From Protostelium mycophagum (taxonomy: Eukaryota; Evosea; Variosea; Protosteliida; Protosteliaceae): a stretch of DNA of 31,695 nucleotides. The stretch is taken from positions 1 to 31,695 of the forward strand of contig MZNV01002908.1 in NCBI GenBank assembly GCA_002081555.1. Direction: 5' to 3'. Shown one piece after another: positions 10,936 to 21,282 of this stretch. The notes under the pieces were generated by a model. It ran no database searches, was not told the DNA's origin, and was given only the letters and a program-made list of their open reading frames with translations. The translations under genes and the position numbers were made by a program. Within the stretch, counting starts at the first letter, position 1, and each line of letters begins with the position of its first letter.

Positions 10936-12337
10936 ATGGGTCTCTTGGCTTGCGTTCGTGTAAGTAACTTTTCCCGCCTTTTTCTCCTTTCAAAATTGAA
11001 ATTGTTACAGTGTGGTGGAAAGAAGAAGAGCTCGAAGAAGGGCTCGCCCAAGAATTCCTCCAGCAAGTTCGTAAAGTCATCTCCCCCACCTCAAAAGACA
11101 AATAATGGCAACTCCTCCATCATCTTCGACCCTCCTGCGCAATCCATACGCATGAGGTGACCATCTACAACTATTTTTTTTCGCTCAAATGAAGCAGAAC
11201 GAATGATTTTCCCTCTGCACCTAATCATAGAACGCCCGGAGGAGTAACTCCAGCTCACAGTGTCCGAGTCTCGACCCCACCTGCCCCCGTCGCTGCCCCT
11301 GCCCCCGCCCCAGTGGTCAAGCCGGTGGAGAAGCCCACTCGTACCAACAGCATAGAAAGAGTCAGCAGTACTCTTCAAGAAAACCGCGAGATGGTCAAAA
11401 AGGTGATCACGTCATCACACGTCATATCACAGTGAAACTCTTCTGATGAGAAAAGGCATTGGACGTAACCCCAGAGGAAGCCGATGTCAAGAGGAGGAGT
11501 CACATGTTGAAGAATCCATATGATTTACAACAACAAGAAGCGGCCTTCGCGGCAATGGCTAAAGGTGAACAGCCCAAGATGCAGCCGTTCTTCCCCGGAC
11601 TTGAGAATGAAGAAAAGAAAGATCAGTTCAATGATGAGTTGGAGAAAGCAATGAAGCAGAGGTTGACCCCTGTGGCGGCGAGAAAGCAAGAACCCCAGAA
11701 GGCTGTGAAGGAGCCTGCACCAATCCCTGCCAGTGTGACGTCATCAGTACCCATACCCCCTCCCATAATCCCGGTAGCACAGAAGGTTTGTCTGTGTGCA
11801 ATATTGGTATTGTTGATTGAGACGGTGCAGACACAAAACACGACCGCACCAGCTGGTTCAACCCCAACTCGTCCCGCACCTTCCGCTGCCGCACCTTCTG
11901 CCGCCACATCTTCTACCGCACCCACTCCTCCTACGGCCACTCCCGTCTCTCGCCCTGCGACCACCTCTACCACCCCCGCAGGCGTCGTCCAACCTTCGAC
12001 TCACAAGATCAACACAGTGGTTGCCAAGAAACAACAAGGAGCCGTCCCCTCAAAATCCCCTGCCACTCCAAGAGCGGGAACCCCTCACCCCCAGAGAGCC
12101 GGACCTGAGGCCAAAAACACCCTTAACCGCAACGTGGTGTCTTCCTACAGAACCGGCACGATCACCAGACGCTGGGCGAACGAAAACCAAGGCACAATCA
12201 AGAGCATCAGGGATAAAAAGAAGGAGCAGAGAAAGGATGTCACCTCTATTGAGGAGTTTAACAGGGAATTAGAACTCAAATTGAGAAAGAGAAGCATCTA
12301 TATAGAGAACAGCGCCAGAACGAAGATGCAACAGTGA
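10936..12337 (+). CDS. Low-complexity protein with N-terminal acylation motif
   Basis: Five exons (10936-10959, 11011-11156, 11231-11402, 11456-11785, 11831-12337), 392 aa. The start MGLLACVRCGGKKK fits a dual acylation signal: Gly2 for N-myristoylation, nearby Cys6 and Cys9 for palmitoylation, then a Lys patch. Membrane association is therefore likely. The rest is mostly disordered: a Pro/Ala region, a charged part with ALDVTPEEADVKRRSHML and NPYDLQQQEAAFAAMAKGEQ, then a long Thr/Ala/Pro/Ser tract. The C-terminus is more structured and helical: RTGTITRRWANENQGTIKS, IEEFNRELELKLRKR. No catalytic domain or known family is recognised. The last intron (45 nt) is in frame and stop-free, so retention would insert 15 residues. 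AATAAAAG at 12344 is a likely poly(A) signal. Confidence 0.8.
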
Positions 12338-12463
12338 AAAATGTAATAAAAGAAGATTGGAATTATTTTTTCATTTTTTTCGTTTTTCGCTGCGGCAACT
12401 TTCGAGCAGATTCTTCATTTCACAACTGCAAGATAAGAGGAAACACTCTTTTGTCCATATAGA

Positions 12464-14163
12464 ATGTCCAACGATAACGATTACGTGAGTAGTGGTCACA
12501 CAAGCACCTCGTTATGTGATTGTACTGACTCATATGGACAGGCGGAGGATGATTTTGAAGATGAACAGGTAGGACAATATCTTTAGATATGACCCTTTAC
12601 TGAGGCAAATCAGATGGAACAAGAACAATACAGACCAAAACCAACACCTAATAAACTTCTGTTGAGCGCTGTGCAAGCGGCAAGTGACTCCACAAAGGAA
12701 AGATCAAGAAGAGGTGAGGATTTTTGATCATATGGCCTTTGTATCATGATCCGTTTTCGGAAGAAGTTGATTTGTGAACAGACAATCTCGACTTCAGTCT
12801 TTCTGACTCCATCTCTTCGCGTCGTGATAACCACAACAACGGTGGTAATCGCAGAGGCCGCAGAGATCGAGGAAATCGTGGAGACAGAAAAGAAAATGGT
12901 CATAATGGTAGAAATGAAGGGGGTTACAAGAAGAGACAACATACAGTATCCATGTCAGGTGATTAAAGCATTCCTCCTCGAAGGGCCCTTCCTAGCATCA
13001 CTCTAAGAAATGTTGCGCTTCAGTATGATCGGTGTCTAACCTAAAGACATCGTTCATGCCGCAGCAACAACATTCCACGTCTTAGTGATTCACTTGGCAC
13101 CGTTATGCTTGTGGCATCTTCCCTAAAGCTTCACAATATCATCTCTGCGGCTCTGTCGCAGAGCCCCTCGCTTTAGCCCAAAAACTTCACAAACATGTAT
13201 CACAGATGTTGAACTCTTTGCAGATGACGTCCAAGTCACGTTCAAAGCGGGCAAGAGGAACAGAGATGATTCACAAGATGGAGAAGAAGTCGATGTCACA
13301 AAGAAGAAGGTAGCTGTTGGAGAAGCTTCTCCCGCACCCGCACCCGCCGCGACCATCTGCAGGTGATTTCTTGGCATAAATTTTCAACGAATTTTCGCTG
13401 AAACTTCACAGAAATTTCCCCGCTTGTCCTTATGGCGCCCAATGTAGATACATACACCCCTCCGTCGCCTGCAAGGTCAGAATTTTCCTTGAAATTTCCG
13501 GTCATGTCTCGGTTCTGACGTGTACAGTTTGGACTACAATGCACCCGAACCGACTGCTCTTTTACACACCCCCCACCTGCAGCCGCCGCCGCCGCCGCAG
13601 CTGCAGGCGTCGTAGGAACCCTCGCAATACCATGCAAATATGGGAAATTGTGCACAAAAGGAGCTGCCTGCATGTTCTCACACGCCGCAACACAGAACAG
13701 GTCAGCCATAACATTCTTTTCGCACTTCAGCAATAAGACCTTGGGCGTTTTCACAGACAGTTTCTGTGATGTAAATTGAGGCTTACATTTTATAAGGTTC
13801 ACTACATTATCAATTGGTACCTCCAGCACACCGTGCAAGGTTTGTTCTGCTTTTTTTTGAATTTTTTTGACTGGTTGTAGTTTGGAGAAAATTGCCACTT
13901 CAAGACTACAACGTGTAGATATCAACACCCAGATGCAACAAAGACCGTTACGGCTAAATTAAGTGAGACACTTCCCTCCACCCCTCCCGCGCAACAACAG
14001 GCGGAGACCGACCCCACCCTTGCCGGTAAATTTCCCAGAATTCCAGTGAATTCCCAGACTGACCGTTGTAGATGCAGAATTAAACGATGATGATTTAGAA
14101 GTAGAAAACGGCGCAGAAAATGGCGAGGAGAGCAACATAACCGACGCCGATTTGGAAATTTAA
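12464..14163 (+). CDS. ZC3H14/Nab2-like CCCH zinc-finger RNA-binding protein
   Basis: Ten exons (12464-12484, 12542-12568, 12614-12713, 12782-12958, 13224-13362, 13412-13475, 13528-13700, 13797-13839, 13881-14025, 14072-14163), 326 aa. Order: acidic N-terminus, Arg/Gly/Asn-rich region (GGNRRGRRDRGNRGDR), KVAVGEASPAPAPAA linker, then four CCCH fingers. Finger 1 is Cys154-x5-C-x5-C-x3-His170. Finger 2 is Cys175-x5-C-x4-C-x3-His190. Finger 3 is Cys211-x5-C-x5-C-x3-His227. Finger 4 is Cys246-x5-C-x6-C-x3-His263. Finger 1 (CRNFPACPYGAQCRYIHP) closely recalls ZC3H14 (CRYWPAC...YHHP). Family members bind poly(A) RNA and control tail length and nuclear export. Fingers 2 and 3 are split by an Ala8 tract (194-201). 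The tail is acidic. Human ZC3H14 has five fingers and yeast Nab2 seven, so one or more may be lost. The 265-nt fourth intron carries a palindromic hairpin. Confidence 0.9.
13143..13163. repeat. Palindromic hairpin in zinc-finger gene intron
   Basis: CTCTGCG-GCTCTGT-CGCAGAG gives a perfect 7-bp stem within the 265-nt fourth intron of the ZC3H14-like gene. The core TGCGGCTCTGTCGCA differs from the TGCGGCTCTGCCGCA copy at 23498 by one base. Confidence 0.75.
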
Positions 14164-14221
14164 TCTGGCAATAGAATCAAGAGTAATACTTATGACATCT
14201 TACCTTTATGATATCCTATTT

Positions 14222-15281
14222 TCACCTTGCAGAGAGCGCTGCGGATAATTTTCTGTTCAAAACATCGATCTGCTTCTCGTATTCTTGCTGTTCAAATTTT
14301 ATTCTTGAATTTGTCATAAAAGATTACTTTCTGTGCAAACATTTTTTTCCTGAAATCGTCGAGTGTGTGGCTGCTCTTGCCGTCCTCATTTCGAGTCATA
14401 TTACTCAGCTGTAAGATGTGCGTTTCGTACTAAAGACTTTAGCTTTTTCACTTTGAAAACAGACCTTCATCCTGGCTTTCTGTTCTCTCTCGTTATAGAG
14501 AGCTTCTTGTGCAGATTTTTCTTTCTTTAGTTTGTTGATCTCCTCGTCTTTCTCCATGATGACCCTCTTGCTTTGGAACAATTTATCCATGTATTCTCGC
14601 TCTATCTCGTCGGATTTGACTTGCTGGCATGACATCACCCCATTCTTTCGGTCTATTTCCTTTTCCATCTCTTCGATCTTCGACTTGAGTCTCTCGATCT
14701 GTAAAGATGAGACCTCGATTTTGTCTGTCAAATCTCTAAACACAGCGATCACCTCTGATCGGTGGGTGACTTGTGTCTTCTCGATTCTACAGTTGAATTC
14801 GGTCTTGTTGGCCTCCATTTCAGTGCGTAGTTGAGAAGCGGTCCTTTCAAAATCCTGTCTTGCGGCAGAGCTGGCCTGATCATGTCAAATCACCAGGTAT
14901 GAGGTTTATGTCGAACCTCTCGCTCACTATCCAGCTCATGTCGAAGTTGTACATTCTTGGTTTGGGTTTCTATAAGAAGTCGAGCTACATCAATTAGCTG
15001 GAGTTCTATTTTCAGGCTCACCATCGGCAGCATGAGCTTTGGACACCTCCTGCGCTTTCTCTACAAGTTTCAAGAGATGGTCGTGCTCTAACAGATATCA
15101 ACCGTTGTAGTAAACATACATTATTACCTTCTTTCTGTTCTTGAGACTGCTGTCGTGCCAATTCTAAATCCTTGGACAAGGACCTATTCTGGAGGTGCAA
15201 AGTGTGCACCATCTTCAACCTTGATATAGATTCCTCTTCGAGATTGGCTAATTCTTCAAAGAGATGAGTCGTGTCTGTCAT
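14222..15281 (-). CDS. Coiled-coil protein of unknown family
   Basis: Six exons (15281-15128, 15087-15022, 14984-14917, 14875-14465, 14408-14328, 14287-14222) give 281 aa, nearly all predicted helix with heptad-like spacing. Examples are FEELANLEEESISRL, LELARQQSQEQKEEHD, LLIETQTKNVQLRHELDSER, SLQIERLKSKIEEMEKEIDR, EKDEEINKLKKEKSAQEALY and EYEKQIDVLNRKLSAALSAR at the end. There are no membrane segments or catalytic motifs. Structural roles at cytoskeleton, centriole or flagellum are possible but unproven. It converges with the zinc-finger gene; only 58 bp separate the stop codons, so the 3' UTRs probably overlap. The start is 327 bp from divergent RPB12. Confidence 0.85.
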
Positions 15282-15608
15282 GTTGAAGGTCTTGAAAAGT
15301 AAGATGATTAATTTGGGATTTTTATTGGCACGCTAACTACCGTAAATATTACCGTGTGTTTTCACAGAAGAAATAAACGTCGAGGGAAAATAATCTTTCC
15401 AAGGGAACCAGTGTTAATGGACATACTGAGTGATTGGCACTTGCACGAATGAAACGCAAGGACATGGATTGTATGGCGATTTTTAGAAGTTCTGAATCAC
15501 TTATCTCTTGACAAGGGAAGAAAAAATAAATTAAATAATCTCAAATTTTTTACTGATCTACAACGAGGGATAAAACCGGTTTTCATCTCATTTGAGAATC
15601 GAAGGAAA
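15282..15608. promoter_or_regulatory. Divergent intergenic region, coiled-coil gene / RPB12
   Basis: This 327-bp AT-rich gap must hold both promoters. I see no TATA box at a convincing distance. CTACAACGAGGG near 15560 is the same octamer (reverse of CGTTGTAG) common in introns here, so a 5' UTR intron is possible. No open frame of note. Confidence 0.4.
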
Positions 15609-15837
15609 ATGTTATACCTCTGTGGAGGTAAGGTCTTCTATCTCTTTAATTCAAAGAGATTGTTCTCAGTGTGATTTAGAGTGTGGACATGAACAAGAGA
15701 TCAAGCAGAAGGATCCTATTCGTTGTCATGCTTGCGGTCATCGTATAATGTATAAGAAGCGCACAAAGAGAGGTATGATAGATCTTCAAACATCATGTCC
15801 ACTGAATCCGGTAGTCATTCAATTCGAGGCCCGTTAA
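15609..15837 (+). CDS. RPB12: DNA-directed RNA polymerases I, II and III subunit RPABC4
   Basis: Three exons (15609-15627, 15680-15772, 15815-15837) encode only 44 aa, so simple ORF finding misses it. The protein starts [14 protein letters not shown] and ends [15 protein letters not shown], the family's strongly conserved C-terminus (yeast LKARTKRLVQFEAR). Four zinc ligands are Cys5, Cys8, Cys22 and Cys25, in CGEC and CHAC. This subunit is shared by Pol I, II and III and sits at the Rpb3-side assembly platform. Both introns (52 and 42 nt) are GT-AG; the second would read through in frame, adding 14 residues that the family lacks, which supports splicing. It lacks the long N-terminal extension of the yeast protein and resembles the animal length. 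Confidence 0.96.
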
Positions 15838-16684
15838 TTGCAACACTTCTTCTCTTCTTAGATGTCCATTCACAGTTAATTAAGGAATACTTACACACAA
15901 GAAAAAAGCTGATCTCATTGAATTATGTCTTCCCAATTGAACTAAGTATGTACAGAGACACCAACAGTGAATCCAGTGAGCGCAGTGTTGGCAGGGCCGA
16001 TGTTTGCAGTGGCGGCGACATGAGTATTTGTGCTGTCAGCGGTCAAACGGGTGAGGAGTTCTCAGAGAAAGCAGTGTTCGGTGCTGTTCCGAGGAGCATG
16101 CCGGGTGTTGGCGATAACCTCAGTGGAGAAGTCGACAAAGAGGACAAAAATAATACTCCCCCTCATATCATGCAGGCGTGAAAAAATGTTATCTTTGTGG
16201 GCCAAGGAGAGCAGCATCAGAAGGCTTTGGCGGGTTGTAGATTGCAGCTACAGACACCACTGGAATAAATTTGGTGCCAAAACTTTGTATAAAACAATAA
16301 AAATAATTCATCCAACAACTTGATCATTAAATTTTATGATCTGAGAATAATAAGCTTATTCAAAACAAGACCATATAGAATAGAACATATTTATTCAGAT
16401 CAACCCGCCATGATCTGGTGGCTTGAGCCATCAGGTTTCTCAGTGCCCCCCAAGGTGTCCAGTGCTAATCTTCCAATGGTCAAGACAAATAAAACATTTG
16501 CCCTGTGGAGATAAAAAAGACATAAAAATACTATCCCTTTAATAATTTAAAAGCCACAATAATGCGATTTCCCCACAAAATATTTTCACCTGTTGGAACA
16601 GACCTGGATCGTCAATAAAGTCTGGTATACATCGGCGATAAACTACCTGGCTCTTTAAACCTGTCCAACTTTGCATCTTTCTTG
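15838..16684. other. Intergenic, no supported gene
   Basis: A 128-codon plus-strand frame (15795-16181) overlaps RPB12's last exon and has no motif. On the minus strand around 15950-16130 short hydrophobic pieces repeat an NTA(F/L)(S/T) pattern (ANIGPANTALTGFTVG, APNTAFSENSS) but frames break. Around 16430-16690 minus-strand pieces (GIDKKDAKLDRFKEPG, GKCFICLDHWKISTGH) look protein-like yet cannot be joined with a GT donor to the gene at 16685. Left unassigned. Confidence 0.4.
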
Positions 16685-17094
16685 TCAATGCCTGCAAAGG
16701 TAATCAGTCATCCTGCGTAGGTGATCATTCTCCTGTTCAAGACTGCGGATGTAGGTCGCAATATCAAGAGCTTGAATATCGTAGCTCATTTTCTTTTAAA
16801 CTCAGGTAGTTGAGTTATTGCAGAGTTAGAACCGATATCATTTGTATGGAAGAATTCAAGTCCAACTTTCTTGCCTGAGTCAATTCTTCCTGTCGTTTGC
16901 TGCCAAAAGAATTGTTATAGCCTGCACCCGACAGCGCCAGTATGTTTAGAACAAGCCCTTCACACAAAATACACACTGGGGGCCCTGCATGCTAGGATAT
17001 CCGTCATGTCTCTCATGTCAAGTGAATGGGACAGCACAACCTTTTGCTGTTCAATCATCGTGGTTACTTCCAATCGAAAAGTAGAACGTGAAAA
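16685..17094 (-). CDS. Possible small coiled-coil protein gene
   Basis: Three exons (17094-16977, 16921-16867, 16784-16685) join in phase with introns of 55 and 82 nt; from the ATG at 17058 they give 78 aa. The sequence runs MIEQQKVVLSHSLDMRDMTD, ILACRAPSYNNSFGSKRQEE, LTQARNYDIQALDIATYIRS, then LEQENDHLRRMTDYLCRH and stop. The last half has coiled-coil character. The frame is open upstream of the ATG to an acceptor-like CTGCTGCAG (17095-17103), so an earlier exon may exist. One acceptor (AAAATGAG) lacks a pyrimidine tract, which lowers confidence. No family recognised. Confidence 0.4.
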
Positions 17095-17103
17095 CTGCAG
17101 CAG

Positions 17104-17470
17104 AAGAGAAAAAGTCTACAAATATTAACTTTATTTAATCTCATCTTGGCGATGAAATGATGATCATGATGTGCCAATGTTTTGACATATCACTACCAAT
17201 GATTGTTCGTGAATATATTTCAGTCTGAATTTCTCTTGATGAGTGATCTTGGTTGTGATCGGCAACAAAAATCCCAATAAAATTATTAAAAAATCTGCAG
17301 CGCCGCGTTTTTTCCAAAATATGAAGCAGAAATCTTCTTTTATGAATATTTTTCACACGAATAAAATATTTTATTAAAAATTGAACAAAACTCACATTTT
17401 TATGGTTTTTGGGGTGTTTTACGTTGAAATAAGGGATTTCGTCGAACGGAGGAGCAAAAATAAAAGTTTT
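17104..17470. other. AT-rich intergenic region beside the tRNA gene
   Basis: About 365 bp, very AT-rich. A minus-strand frame of 84 codons (17141-17395) starts ATGTGAG, which looks more like a splice donor than a start, and has no motif. On the minus strand the T-run expected to end the tRNA transcript is present just past its 3' end (TTTTTATTTTTGC after CCAAAAAC). Confidence 0.4.
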
Positions 17471-17543
17471 TGGAGAACCAGGGTATCGATCCCTGTACCC
17501 CTCGCATGCTAAGCGAGTGCTCTACCATCTGAGCTAGATCCCC
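17471..17543 (-). tRNA. trnA-AGC: tRNA-Ala (anticodon AGC)
   Basis: Read on the minus strand, a 73-nt cloverleaf starts GGGGATCTAGCTCAGATGG. The D arm is GCTC...GAGC. The anticodon arm is CTCGC-TTAGCAT-GCGAG with anticodon AGC. The T arm is CAGGG-ATCGATA-CCCTG and the discriminator is A. The acceptor stem GGGGATC/GTTCTCC has one U-U mismatch and one G-U pair. The T loop begins A rather than T, as in plant tRNA-Ala genes. There is no intron. A-box (TAGCTCAGATGG) and B-box (GATCGATACC) elements are intact. ATTACGTCA lies about 10 bp upstream. Confidence 0.95.
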
Positions 17544-18348
17544 GTGATGATTACGTCACTGTTCCATGAACTGAAAAAAATATTTTGAGAAAAAGTCCTT
17601 AAAATTGGGTTTGGCTGTGTTTGTCGAGTGTTGGGTTGGTTGTTTTTTGTGCTGATTCACGCTGAACACCCAAAGAACGACCTGAAAGTGTCCTGATGAT
17701 CAAAGATCTGTATGTGATGGATTGTACCTTGGGATTGGGCTCTAAGATTGTTGGTTGTGGTAGGCAATGCCTTTGGGGACCGTCAGCCTTTGGGATGTAT
17801 GAGATGCATACATATGATACCGAGGGGATGGATGTCTTACAGGTCTATTGAGACCTTTTCTTCTCTTGGTGGAATTATAGATAGTAACAGTGGCTGTATC
17901 TGGAATGACTAAGTTTGGTTTCAAAGAATGGATCAAGCCTCAATCGCAGATGCAGAAGAGGTATACCTTATATACAAAAGGGTTAGGAGATAAGCATGAG
18001 ATATAAAGAAAGAACTGAACCCCTTAAATTAAAGTGGAAATGAAGTATCTGATTTTTCTTTGGAAAGATTCAGATCCTTCTTTAGTTCATCCTACCTATA
18101 AAACCTGGTCCTCCTTGTGGAAGGAGGTGGTTTAGAGGTCTCCTCCGATGCGGTTGGGCGTCATTCGGGTTTTGAAAAATGAGTTTTCCCGCGCTTTAAG
18201 AATTTTAAATGAATGACTCATCAACCTCCTCGATTACAACGCAGATCGTCCAAAGAGGTCCGAAGCATATTTGCTCAGCAGCGTTTTCCTTTATTGGCTT
18301 TTGTGTGATCCACAGTCCACCAGTCTTACAAGACGACCCACCAAACCC
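17544..18348. other. Intergenic, no supported gene
   Basis: About 800 bp. On the minus strand 17936-17742 is open and reads like protein (KPNLVIPDTATVTIYNSTKR, SHTSQRLTVPKGIAYHNQ), but no exon connects to it. TATATAAGG lies upstream on the same strand near 17975. On the plus strand 18209-18430 is open but antisense to the next candidate. AATAAA on the minus strand at 18291-18296 could be a poly(A) signal for the minus-strand genes to the right. Confidence 0.4.
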
Positions 18349-18761
18349 TTACATGAAACTTTCCTCTCTCAGAGAATCGAGGCAACATGACACTTCGATG
18401 GAAGAAATCGAACACAGAATTACAAAATAAAACATTACATATTTTTGCACCGGAACTCTTCCACTTGATGTGCCTCGAGAGCCTCTGTCTCCTCGTGTGA
18501 TACGAACATAGAGGTTTATGTTTAACGAATCATCCTCTGCGTGTACAGATCTCCACTGTTGACCGAAACATAGAAACAATAGTGTTGCCAAGATATTTTA
18601 TTCAGTGCAATAATCAATAACAAGAAAATCGTTTTGTAGATCGTAAGACCAGAGGTAAAGCTAGCTCTCAAACCTTCTAAAGACAGCACGGTTAAAACAA
18701 TTAGAATACTTGACAGCGAAATTATGTCTGCACATTTATGATATTCAACAGTTGCTTTCAT
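18349..18761 (-). CDS. Possible membrane protein or 3' UTR of the S41 gene
   Basis: Starting at ATG 18761, a 79-codon frame holds two hydrophobic segments (ISLSSILIVLTVLSL and IYKTIFLLLIIAL). A second overlapping frame continues (ATLLFLCFGQQW, LNINLYVRITRGDRGSRG) to 18349. I could not find a clean intron joining the two. The ATG is only 22 bp past the S41 protease stop, so this may simply be that gene's 3' UTR. No family recognised. Confidence 0.25.
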
Positions 18762-18782
18762 CTGATGAGTTGGTCTCGATGA

Positions 18783-20973
18783 TCACTTGAAGAGAGGGAC
18801 GACCATCTCATACATCCTCTTTGTGTCCTCATCGGAACTTCCGGGCCAGAAATTGATTTTGTGATCTGCAGGCAGAAAGTTGAATTCTTCAGGGAGTTCA
18901 GTGTCCGTGATGGAGAGGTATAGTTCTAGGAAGGTCACTCGGACTGAGGCAGTTGTTCCAAAAGGTTGTGGTCTGTTTGTATTGTTCGGGAGGTTGTGAA
19001 GGCTGGAAGACGTTATTTTGGCGCCAAAACAGACATTCAAATTTCAAATGACCAGATGACTCACTCGAATCGACTCATGATCCACTTGTCTTCGACCACC
19101 ATTCCTCCAGGGAATGTGCTGAAGCTCATCTTGTCATTTTGTGGCAAGCCGCCCACAGCCACAGTGCTGACGTGGTCGTGCTCAATGGACAATAAGGACG
19201 AGAAAATGGCACAAGTAGACCCGCAGATGCCGTTGGTGACCAACATGATCTCTTTGAAGGGTCTAGCGACGGGTGGGTTCATCCCACCTCTGGTGCAGGC
19301 CGCTTCGGGGTACTGAACAGTCTGGCTGTAGTTGTGGGAGGCTCCACCTCGGTTCAACTGGACTTCTGTGAGACATTGTGCGGTGTACAATAGACCCGGG
19401 TTCGATCACTCCCCCCGATGGATTGTCGATTTATGGCGGGGTTATGTTGTAGAATCTCACCGCTTCGGGGGTGTACCAGCCGGGGAAGGGCTTGTCGGTT
19501 CCCGGCTTATTCCAGAAATTGTCTCCAAACAGGGGGCTGATGACGTCATCAATCATCATCCATTCAGAGGCGCACAAACATTAAAAAGTGAAAACATACT
19601 CGTTCCATGGTGATGCGGCGACAATCGCATCAAGCCCAGGTGATGTCCTCATGTCATACAGAATCGGAGATGGCTTGACGGTCAACAGCTCAATGAGATG
19701 AAACCCTTGGCACACAAGACCACCTCCATTGTTGCGGAGATCTACAATCAACTTCTGTTGCTTGAAACTCTTCAATTTCTCTTGCACTTGCTCGGTCACG
19801 TCCGTCATGAAATCAGGCACCCTGATCACCAGGATGTCGGGATGTCCCTCCAGCTCCTTTACCTGACACGTGTCACTGTCAGTTTGACACGGGACAACTC
19901 ACGTCGACGACAGATTTCGCGGGTGCTTCTGCGTCCTCGAGGCTGAACTCCAGACCCTCAGTCGCGGCCTTCATCGCGTGGGGGGATGCGGGGACAGAAC
20001 AATCCCCGAATTTTCCGGGGGCGACGTGCAGAGCGGCCCAGGGGACGGTCAGACTGCTTCCGTCAGAGAAAGAGTACTTCATGTCGTATGTCTTGAGGTC
20101 TGCGGTTCCGGTCATTGTCGGGCGGACTCTGAAAGAGCTGGAGAGAAGCTGGTGGTTGAAGTTGACGGAAGGATCTGTTCACGTTAGATAACGCGAGATG
20201 ACGCGATAGTTAACGTGCCTTTGGATAGCTGAGGGAACTTGAGGGTTTGCAGGAAGATCGCCTTGAAGGTGGGGACATCATCGATGGAGATTATCTCTAA
20301 TCCCTTCTTCTTTTGGAGCTCTGGAAGGTTCCAGACACTGGCAAAAAGATCTCTATCGTCTACTGTAGAGACAAACACCTTGACTGTGTTGGTCTTGTCT
20401 GGGGTTGATCAGCATGCGAGAATTATGGATGTAATTCTGACTTGACTCACTATCATATGAGCCAGAGAAGGAGAAGGGCTGGTAGAGGGCTCCCAAAAAG
20501 CATGTTGGTTTCTGGATGCTTGTGTGGGCATCGGCTAACGGTGTGAAGATCTTGTCTTGAAGTGTTTGAAAGAAATCCCAAGCACCAAGGTTCTGTCTGA
20601 TACTGTTCTGGCGGATCTCTTCCAAAGTGTTATCGATGTTGACACTGGAACGGTAAGCGATGTCAAATTGAGAGGATGATTTGATCTCACCGAACTTGGA
20701 TAAAGGGGCTAGGTGCGGGGGCATCTCTTACAATGTCTTTGAATACATAAAATTCAAATATCTTCTTGAGGTTATCGATGGTGTTCTGTTTTTCCTTGTT
20801 GGACAGTGGGATGGTGCTTTTAGACATCAGTCCAACTTCTCATGTTCATCTGAACCTCACCGATAGCAGTCCAGAAGATCTTTAGCGTTATACGCAGAGG
20901 TATTACGGAATGAGTTACAATCAAAAGCAGTGGCACTTGCGATTAACAGAACCAAAAGAAGAAGAGACTTCAT
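18783..20973 (-). CDS. Secreted S41-family serine protease (CPAF-like)
   Basis: Nine exons (20973-20861, 20816-20691, 20644-20451, 20398-20219, 20174-19903, 19862-19600, 19536-19461, 19357-19065, 19002-18783), 578 aa. A signal peptide is clear: MKSLLLLVLLIASATA, then FDCNSF. The N-terminal half contains PLADAHTS with candidate catalytic His120. The S41 core has KLIVDLRNNGGG (RNNGGG at 338-343) and the nucleophile motif NGICGSTCA with Ser455. This layout matches fungal S41 proteases related to the chlamydial CPAF rather than tail-specific proteases. It is probably secreted and digests external or host protein. Cys residues are frequent, fitting an extracellular protein. The fourth intron appears to be GC-AG (AAAG/GCACGT). 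The last exon, after the catalytic domain, reads LHNLPNNTNRPQPFGTT and ends VVPLFK. Confidence 0.92.
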
Positions 20974-21282
20974 CTCGGTGCGGACGAGGGTCGTCTTTAA
21001 AATCGAGGAAGGTTCTACACGTTACCGCAGATTCGCGGTAAGCTCTGGCATTAATACCTTAATTTAAATGAATTGGTGTTGTGTTGCGAAAGTTCTTTTG
21101 GGCGGAGATTTACAGGTCCATACCCACAATTAGACACCGAAAATCGGTGACGTCATTGTCCTCTTTGTCGTGGGGTTACAGCTCGACTTGTCTTGTCCAC
21201 TGGCCATTAAGGCTGGGAGGTGTCCGCTCATGAAGAAAGAGAGGCAATTAAATGCATCGGTGTTGCAGTTGATTGATATTTA
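20974..21282. promoter_or_regulatory. Upstream region of the S41 gene, downstream of TRAPPC9
   Basis: 309 bp with no open frame of note. It holds two small hairpins: TTACCGCAGATTCGCGGTAA (21023-21042, ACCGC and GCGGT arms) and CACCGAAAATCGGTG (21135-21149), the latter directly abutting TGACGTCA at 21148-21155. These could be regulatory for the minus-strand protease gene. ATTTATT at 21278-21284, read on the minus strand as AATAAAT, may serve TRAPPC9 polyadenylation. Confidence 0.45.

Noticed and set aside
11623-12272. Long Ala/Gly- or Pro/Leu-rich frames in other phases
   Set aside because: Shadows of the low-complexity Thr/Ala/Pro coding tract of the gene at 10936-12337.
13296-13928. A 210-codon minus-strand frame
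   Set aside because: It is antisense to zinc-finger exons with clear CCCH motifs and spans introns; its length reflects GC-rich Ala codons.
15950-16130. A secreted or membrane repeat protein on the minus strand
   Set aside because: Short NTA(F/L) echoes fall in different frames and no intron joins them; probably chance or decayed sequence.
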